Assembly (NCBI GenBank): GCA_030562195.1
Contig: JAUJPP010000006.1
Span: 7,502,001 to 7,566,000 of the forward strand
Direction of reading: 5' to 3'
Length of the DNA: 64,000 nucleotides
From: Nipponacmea schrenckii
Lineage: Eukaryota > Mollusca > Gastropoda > Lottiidae
The notes below the pieces were generated by a model. It saw nothing but the letters and a program-made list of their open reading frames with translations. It ran no database searches and was not told where the DNA came from. Below, piece by piece: positions 58,300 to 64,000 of the stretch (the first letter of the stretch is position 1; the number at the start of each line of letters is the position of its first letter). The translations under genes were made by a program, and so were the position numbers.

Positions 58300-58686
58300 A
58301 TACGCCCACATTATAATGTGGTCGTATATTGTCACCCCTGTTCGTCCGTCTGTCGGTCCGTCCGTCGGTTGTCCGCCCACAATTGCTTGTGAACACAATA
58401 GAGACTACAGTTTTTGTCGAATTTGAATGAAACTTGATGTGATCATTTATATTGATGAGATCTTGGACAAGTTCGAAATTGGCGATTTTTCGATGAATGT
58501 TTTTTGAGTTATTGCACTTGACTTAGTCAAAACGCGGATTGTGATTGCGATAGACAATACAGTTTTCATCTGATTTTACTGAAATTTGGTGTGAACATTT
58601 ATATTGACGAGAACTTGGATTGGACCTAAATAATCTTAGACTTTATCCTGTGTTAAAACAGAAAATATATTTTAAAGTGGGCGTAT
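58300..58686 (+). mobile_element. Second ATACGCCCAC/GTGGGCGTAT MITE copy
   Basis: Left end ATACGCCCAC (58300-58309) with a terminal hairpin (cccacatt/aatgtgg), right end GTGGGCGTAT (58677-58686). Contains the 'gtccgtctgtcggtccg' simple repeat and about two internal units. 387 bp against 940 bp for the copy at 330; the difference is in the number of internal units. Confidence 0.75.
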
Positions 58687-58710
58687 CTTGCTAGGCAACC
58701 ACTTGTTTAG

Positions 58711-58850
58711 GGTGGTGAATGGCTCAGTTGTTAGCGAGTTGGACTGTCATCTGCTTGGCGACCAGGTGCCATGGGTTCGAATCCCGATCGGTGTAAGAAA
58801 AAACTGAAGTCTGATTCCTAGGCCCGTGCTTTCCCGAAACTATATAGATA
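58711..58850 (+). mobile_element. tRNA-derived SINE
   Basis: Head of about 84 bp with a box A (TGGCTCAGTTG at about 58719) and an exact RNA polymerase III box B (GGTTCGAATCC, 58774-58784). The cloverleaf is not intact, and it is followed by unrelated sequence ('aagtctgattcctaggcccg'). The tail is not obvious. It lies 25 bp after the MITE. Confidence 0.65.
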
Positions 58851-59308
58851 GAAGTCCCCCCCCCCATCCCAAATCAAACTTGTCCAAGATCTTATGGGCA
58901 TAATCCTACACGCAAAATTTTACTAAAATCCAACCAAAACTGCAGTCTCTATATCCCGTTCAAAAGCCAATTGTGGTCCGACCTGTGAAAAGTAAAAGTT
59001 TTTAATTCAAAATTAAAAGTTAAAATGTCGTATGTGAGCGACCGTATTTTAAAAAAAAACTGTCAAAAAACCAAAAACATAATGAATACCTTTTACTTAA
59101 TATTGGATAGTTAGTAAATAGTCTACCATTGGAGCCGAGCTGCCTAATATTGGACGGTTATGTTAGTGAGTATTTCTAACAACGCTCATATATAGTAGTA
59201 TCAAGCAGTGGTAGCAAATGGAAAATGGGTAGACACTGAGCGACTATGATGAATGAAAATAATGCCTCCTTTATGGACAGCTACTACGTATTGGTCAGGC
59301 TCTCAGTT

Positions 59309-59396
59309 TTCAACGAGATTTCTGGCGAAACATACAGATCTTTCATTTCGTAATTTAACATAGACACAGAAGATAGCAAATGGACTCGGACCACTA
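59309..59396 (+). repeat. Extra direct copy of the inverted-repeat arm end
   Basis: 'caacgagatttctgg' and 'gtaatttaacatagacacag' match the inner end of the left arm (59742-59822) in direct orientation. Confidence 0.6.
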
Positions 59397-59423
59397 AAAC
59401 GAATTGAGTCCGTTCTATTTTTA

Positions 59424-60819
59424 GAAATTCTCTTTCTCCCTTCCTTTGGGGGTGTTTGCATGCCCATTTTGGACTAATTTTTGGTCTAGATTTGAAATTT
59501 GATGTCTGAAATTGCATTTTCTTTCAGAATTTCTGAGATAATGAGAAATTAAATTGGCGGAAGGTTATTTCTAAAAATAGTGGTTTTGTGTGCAGTGACA
59601 GTCAAGCGGATGTTGATAAAATGTAGTGGTTTACTTTCATTTTGTTTAGTTCAAAATTTTCATTGTCATGCTATATTGGATTTTTGTACAGAAACCAAGT
59701 ATTGGCCTGGCTTTCATGTGGCATATAAGAAAGTTTTCAACGAGATTTCTGGAAAAAGTTCTAGAAGGTTGAATTTTGTGATTTAACATGGAAATAGATG
59801 GCAAATGAATTAGCGGACTAAGTCCAAATGAGTCTAGCGTACAAGAACTATATTATAATAGTTACCTCCCATATAATGTTTTGTCAGTAATTTGTAGACC
59901 TAATAATATGACGTGCTTTACTTCGAATACAAGTTGAACACCTCAAGCGTCGTTCTTTATTCATTTCATACCTAGCCCATTTATAAGACCCTATAAACAC
60001 TGTTACTTGGTTTCAAAATTGATGGAAAAGGATTTTAATGGTGTACCCCAGCCATAGAGGAACTGGGATGTGTCAAATTTAGTGGGGTGGAATGAATACA
60101 CCAAGATGTTTCTCGATATTAAGCTAAGTCCACGGGCCTCCCTGTGTTGGTGGATAGGGTTTGTCTTTTTTCCTCCATATTATGGTACCTGGCGAGGCAC
60201 AGGAACATTCCAGAATATCTGGAAATTTCTCGATCGATTCAAACTCTTTCCATATCTAGTCGGCAGCACAGAGATACAGTCCTGTCCAGAACATAAATAT
60301 TTCAATACTTCAAGCTGTTTTTCTTTTAAGTCAAATCTGGCACTAAGCATTTATGAGCATTTTATAATCAAGTGGAAAAAAATCAACATTGTCAGCAATC
60401 TTTAAAGTCTCGATCGTACAAATGTGAACTCGGACAGTTAATTCATTTGCCATCTGTTTCCATGTAAAATCATGACATTCAATCTTCTATAATAATTATA
60501 CAATCTATTTGAAAACTTCCACATGAAAGCCTGGCCAATACTTGGTTTCTGTACAAAAATTTAATAAGGCATGACCATGAGAATTTTGAACTAGTCAAAA
60601 TGAAAGTAAACCACTACATTTTATCAACATCCACTTGGCTGTTACTGTACAACAAAACCACTATTTTTAGAAATAACCTTCCGCCAATTAAATTTCTCAT
60701 TATCTTGGAAATTCTTAAGGAAAATGCAATTTCAGACATCAAATTCCAAATCTATACCAAAAATTAGTAAAAAATGGGCATGCAAAAACCCCCTAAAAGG
60801 AAGGGAGAAAGAGGATTTC
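59424..60819. mobile_element. Long inverted repeat, ~400-bp arms, ~610-bp spacer
   Basis: Left arm 59424-59821 and right arm about 60430-60819 are reverse complements, about 85% alike by eye. Pairs include 'tctttctcccttcctttggg' with 'ccctaaaaggaagggagaaaga', 'ggcggaaggttatttc' with 'gaaataaccttccgcc', and 'ggcctggctttcatgtgg' with 'ccacatgaaagcctggcc'. The spacer is different and has one unassigned open frame (60070-60405, 111 codons, Trp/Phe-rich, no known domain). A SINE head begins right after the right arm. Fold-back transposon or the result of a palindromic duplication. Confidence 0.8.
60070..60405 (+). other. Unassigned open frame in the inverted-repeat spacer
   Basis: 111 codons from ATG. 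No family recognised, no membrane segment that stands out, no upstream promoter seen. Probably chance in an AT-rich genome; it is listed because it is the only frame inside the spacer. Confidence 0.15.
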
Positions 60820-60935
60820 CGTTGGCCGAGTGGTCTAGACGGTTGACATGTATTGCTGGCGATTAGGTGCCTGACTCTGAAGATCGCTGGTTCGGAATCC
60901 GTTCGGGTCTCAGTCAATTTTAGCCCCGAGAATCT
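60820..60935 (+). mobile_element. tRNA-derived SINE (Leu/Ser-like head)
   Basis: 'GTTGGCCGAGTGGTCTAGAC' has the box A plan of class II (Leu/Ser) tRNAs, with a variable-arm-sized gap and a box B (GGTTCGGAATCC, 60889-60900) that carries one extra base. The imperfect box B argues for a decayed SINE head rather than a live tRNA gene. Starts at the end of the inverted-repeat arm. Confidence 0.55.
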
Positions 60936-62438
60936 GTGCTACACCAAGAAAGTGTTATCCCAATAACGGAAATATTGTATCTATAAATGTTGTAACTTTT
61001 CATTTTGATTACATCTAATTATAAATTTAGAATATATACTAGAATGTTGCTTATATCTCTTAAGGGCCTACACAAGAATACGTGCAGACCTTGACATTTG
61101 TAGGCCTATTAGGTTAATAGGAATGTACGTGTAATAATTGTGCGCTGAAGGGTCCGAAAAGGAATGAAATTCTAAAATATAATGTAACACTAAGAATGTT
61201 ACTTCTATTGGGAAATATAACAACCTTTATCTTGGCAATGTGGGGGTGATAACCCGAACAGATGCGTTACTGAATTATTTTGTGAGGGTTTTTGTGAAAA
61301 TTGCTTCTTTATTATACTTGTTCATGTTTTTATTTTTGTAAACCAGTCCCTGATTTCATTAACTCATTAATATGACGAAAATGGTGGGTATTCACCCATA
61401 GCTGTTGTACCAACAATCTAAATCCATAGTAAGGATAAAACTTCGTAGCACAATTATAAATAGATATAATATTATTAAGAGATTTGATTTAATTAGACAG
61501 AAATAATATGTCCTCGGGACTCAAAAAATCCATAGAACTATTACGATTCTTCTTATTTATGCACTGTGATGTTGGTATAGTATTAAGAAAATGATATTAG
61601 TAAAAATAGATTCTGATTAGTTAGGGCGTATAGTTATGGTTAGTATTGCCTTTGAACGTTTGTGAATAATTTACAAAATGAGATAGTCGGGCCATTACGA
61701 TAGTTCGAATCTTTTAGTCTGGTAGAGAAATTTTCTTTTCAGTAAGAATGAAATTAAATAACATGCAGGTGATGACTTGTTTTTTACACGCACCCATTGG
61801 CTGGGCATTCGCGGAATTTTGACAATCTGTTTAATAATTGTTTAAAAATTGCTGGCGATGTCAGAAAGATTCGTCGATTCGTATTAATAGTAACTAGTAC
61901 TAACACTGTCACTATTCGCACAAAGAACTTTCTGTAATCATATTTTATTTTAAATTAAATACATATCAAACTTTTACGGATCAATACAATGGAAAAAACA
62001 GAGTAAAATCCAAGAAACTAATCTTACCAATGCGTATTTACTAGACGCTAATTTTCTATATCGTCTGAACTGCTTCTCACGGATACTAAGTACTACCCCT
62101 CTCTGTCGAACAAGTTTGCGGTCGCTCAGTACCTCTTATGGGTGTCCCACGTATTATTAGTGTAAATAGTATAGTTATTATAAATTACTCTTGCATATTG
62201 CTTAAACTCTTAACTCCCCCTTGCCCAAACTCAACTTTGGCTTGCAACAGTGCATGCCTTTCTGGGTTTATCTATTCATTATCAGTCAGTAGCAAATGAG
62301 TGACTGATTAGGGAAAAGCTAATCTGCACATATTTTAGGTGAGAGTATTTTCTTTTTTTTTTTTGTACGCAATATGCATTATTCTTGCCTGTCATGCCTG
62401 TCTTTTAGTCCGAGTACTTTATATTGTAGTAAATTAAA
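60936..62438. other. AT-rich intergenic, no recognised feature
   Basis: No open frame with a domain, no RNA gene, no clear repeat. T-run at 62352-62364. Confidence 0.4.
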
Positions 62439-62930
62439 GGCCCAGTCCCGCTGCACTTGCGCACGAATTACGCATAAAATTTTCTTTGTGCGTGATAAGC
62501 CAGTGATGTGCGTAAATCCCACGTGTTTCACACGTGGAGCATCAGTTTTTGTAAGTGATTGTACGCGGAGACGGGTTTGAGCGCGATCGCCGGTTATGAA
62601 CGGTTCAAAAATTTTTCCACGCACAACGTGCGCGATTATACGCAGTTTATACGCAGTTTGTACGTAGTTTGGACGTGATATGTGCGTGTTCTGTCAGTGT
62701 TCCGTCAGTGCTTGTGCGTCAGGAACTGGCTCCTAGCACGCACATCACTGACGAATCACTTACAGAACACGCACATATCACTTACAAACCACGCACAATC
62801 CACGCATGTTCCACTTACAATCACTTACCAAAATTATTAACGCACGAAACACACACAAATAACGTATGAAAAACTAATAAACTACGCATGAACACACACG
62901 CATCACTTATGAATCACTTACAAATCACAC

Positions 62931-63715
62931 ATGCAATTTTCCTGTATAAAAAGCAGCCATTTCCGGCCAATTTCTGCAATGTTGTTCATGCTGCCAAGGG
63001 GTACACATCTAGAAGACCAAGCTCCAGAAGAAGACCGAGATCCAGAAGAAGACATGAACCCTCAGAGAAGAGATGTGCTGGCATTATTGGTGCAGAACCA
63101 GAATGATCAGATGATGCAAATTCATCAGATGTTGGCCAGAAGAAGAAGACAGAGGAATGTCTGGGTGAGAGTCTGGATCACTAGAAGACCAGAACAGGGC
63201 TTGTATGATCGCCTGATGGTGGAGCTCAGGGATGAAGAACCAAGATCCTGTCAGAACTTCATGCGCATGCCTACAGACATGTTTGATGAGATTGTCCAGA
63301 GGCTGACCCCAAGGCTAACCAAGCTAACTACCAACTTCAGCGTTCCCCTGGATCCTGGTATGAAAGTTGCCATAACCCTTCTTCACCAAGTACAATGACA
63401 TGCAGTATGCCTGGAGGGTCCCCCACAACACCATCAGCAAAGTTGTCAAAGAAGTCTGCGAGGCCATCATAGAAGAGTACCTAGAAGAGCAAATGTCACC
63501 TCCAACCACTGAGGAAGGCTGGCGTCAACTGTCAGATGACTGGTACCAGAGATGGAACTTCCCTCACGTAGCTGGGGCAGTTGATGGCAACATGTGGCAT
63601 GCAAAGCTCCCCCTAATTCTGGATCAGAGTACTACAATTACAAAGGCTTCTTCAGTGTGATCCTGTTTGCCATTGTGACATCTGATTACAAGTTCCTCGT
63701 GCTCAACCATCCACT
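62931..63715 (+). pseudogene. Harbinger nuclease (DDE_Tnp_4), frameshifted
   Basis: ATG 62931 to 63398: acidic lead, 'RRRRQRNVWVRVWITRRPEQ', 'FMRMPTDMFDEIVQRLTP', 'VPLDPGMKVAITL'. A frameshift/deletion near 63390 follows, where the conserved 'RFLATG' block is missing. It is followed by 63400-63600: 'WRVPHNTISKVVKEVCEAII', 'WNFPHVAGAVDG' (first catalytic Asp). A second frameshift near 63590 leads into 'EYYNYKGFFSVILFAIV' sequence to about 63715, where similarity ends. The later catalytic residues are not present. Confidence 0.82.
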
Positions 63716-63719
63716 CAAG

Positions 63720-64000
63720 GTGATTTGCTTCCATCTCAGCCTCAAGGGAATGGTCATGTAGACTTTTCCCTTGCCCTTGCCTGGACGTGCATTTTCTTCG
63801 GATTCACCAGCAATATCAGCAGCAGCAACAACAGCAGCATGAACCTCCACCTTCATCTGCATTTCAGGAGGTCTTGGTGACCTTGGTTCGGCTTGGTCTT
63901 CTTATGGAGCTTGGTCTTCTTATGGAGCCTGGGTCTTCTTCTGGACCCTGGTCTGGAGTGCTAGTGGCATTTCCTGGATGGCATCTTCAGGCAGTCTTCC
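63720..64000. other. Harbinger 3' part with possible second protein on the - strand
   Basis: The - strand of about 63880-63760 reads an acidic/Ala-rich then Lys/Gly-rich stretch, similar in style to the lead of the MADF protein at 25400, but no MADF core is seen before the window ends. 'cttcttatggagcttggtct' is a short tandem repeat at 63898-63935. Confidence 0.3.

Larger units (their letters stand above)
62439..64000 (+). mobile_element. Harbinger element, right end beyond the window
   Basis: The likely left end is GGCCCAGTCCCGCTGCACTT (62439). It is followed by about 490 bp of subterminal repeats of 'cacttacaaaccacgcac' and, in the opposite sense, 'gtgcgtg', 'tacgcagttt' (62590-62930), and then a nuclease pseudogene. 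'TTA' just left of the end would fit the 3-bp Harbinger target site. The right end is not in the window, so the end assignment is provisional. Confidence 0.7.

Noticed and set aside
58711..58795. Functional tRNA gene
   Set aside because: Box B is perfect but the arms do not fold into a full cloverleaf and there is no terminating T-run at the right place.
60820..60910. Functional tRNA-Leu/Ser gene
   Set aside because: Box B carries an extra base and the acceptor stem ends do not pair; better as a SINE head.

Overview
This is a 64 kb window of an AT-rich, intron-containing animal genome. I read it as lophotrochozoan and most likely molluscan. The reasons are spliced genes with GT-AG introns, two K2P potassium channels split by an intron inside the first selectivity filter, an NXPE-family gene, and a mixture of BEL/Pao, DIRS, I-clade and CR1/Jockey LINE, hAT, Harbinger, pogo/Tigger and Polinton relics with tRNA-derived SINEs. 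The phylum is an inference from repeat and gene style; no single sequence proves it.

Three host genes are supported. (1) A K2P two-pore-domain potassium channel on the + strand (start codon 2694, coding exons 2694-2706, 7804-8304, 9754-10574) gives a 444-residue protein. (2) A second, paralogous K2P channel on the + strand (28024-28444, 28646-29193) gives 322 residues and stops at an A9 tract just after the last membrane helix. (3) An NXPE-like (neurexophilin/PC-esterase) gene lies on the - strand (about 34448-32282) in two recognisable exons. The two K2P genes share the same phase-1 intron in the GYG filter and an unusually conserved intracellular loop, so they are probably an old tandem duplication. 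They are now separated by about 17 kb of mobile DNA.

Most of the rest is transposable elements. 11.6-14.8 kb: decayed DIRS-like tyrosine-recombinase retrotransposon (-). 15.1-20.6 kb: a hAT element with a ZMYM1/TTF-zinc-finger-type transposase, whose last 2.4 kb is tandemly duplicated exactly at the terminal base of its inverted repeat. 24.4-25.5 kb: Harbinger relic (-). 30.6-31.3 kb: Polinton/adintovirus-like relic (packaging ATPase and a small basic virion-type protein). 36.4-48.4 kb: BEL/Pao element whose 5' LTR is split by a complete I-clade LINE (36949-42552) with a visible target-site duplication, and which is preceded by the 3' tail of another BEL copy. 49.0-49.5 kb: LINE 3' fragment (-). 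51.0-51.2 kb: pogo/Tigger DNA-binding-domain fragment. 52.2-57.5 kb: a - strand LINE interrupted inside its endonuclease domain by a + strand CR1/Jockey-type LINE that keeps a 911-codon open frame. 62.4 kb to the end: a second Harbinger element (+), running off the window.

Small repeats are also informative: two MITE-like elements with ATACGCCCAC/GTGGGCGTAT ends, a fold-back element in a K2P intron, a 68-bp satellite whose units differ by inversion of their core, an inverted repeat with roughly 400-bp arms next to a SINE, and a three-copy 0.85-kb repeat family with paired hairpins. I did not find an RNA gene, CRISPR array or operon-like system. The most unusual material is the hAT duplication junction, the nested BEL/LINE structure, the K2P pair and the invertible satellite core.
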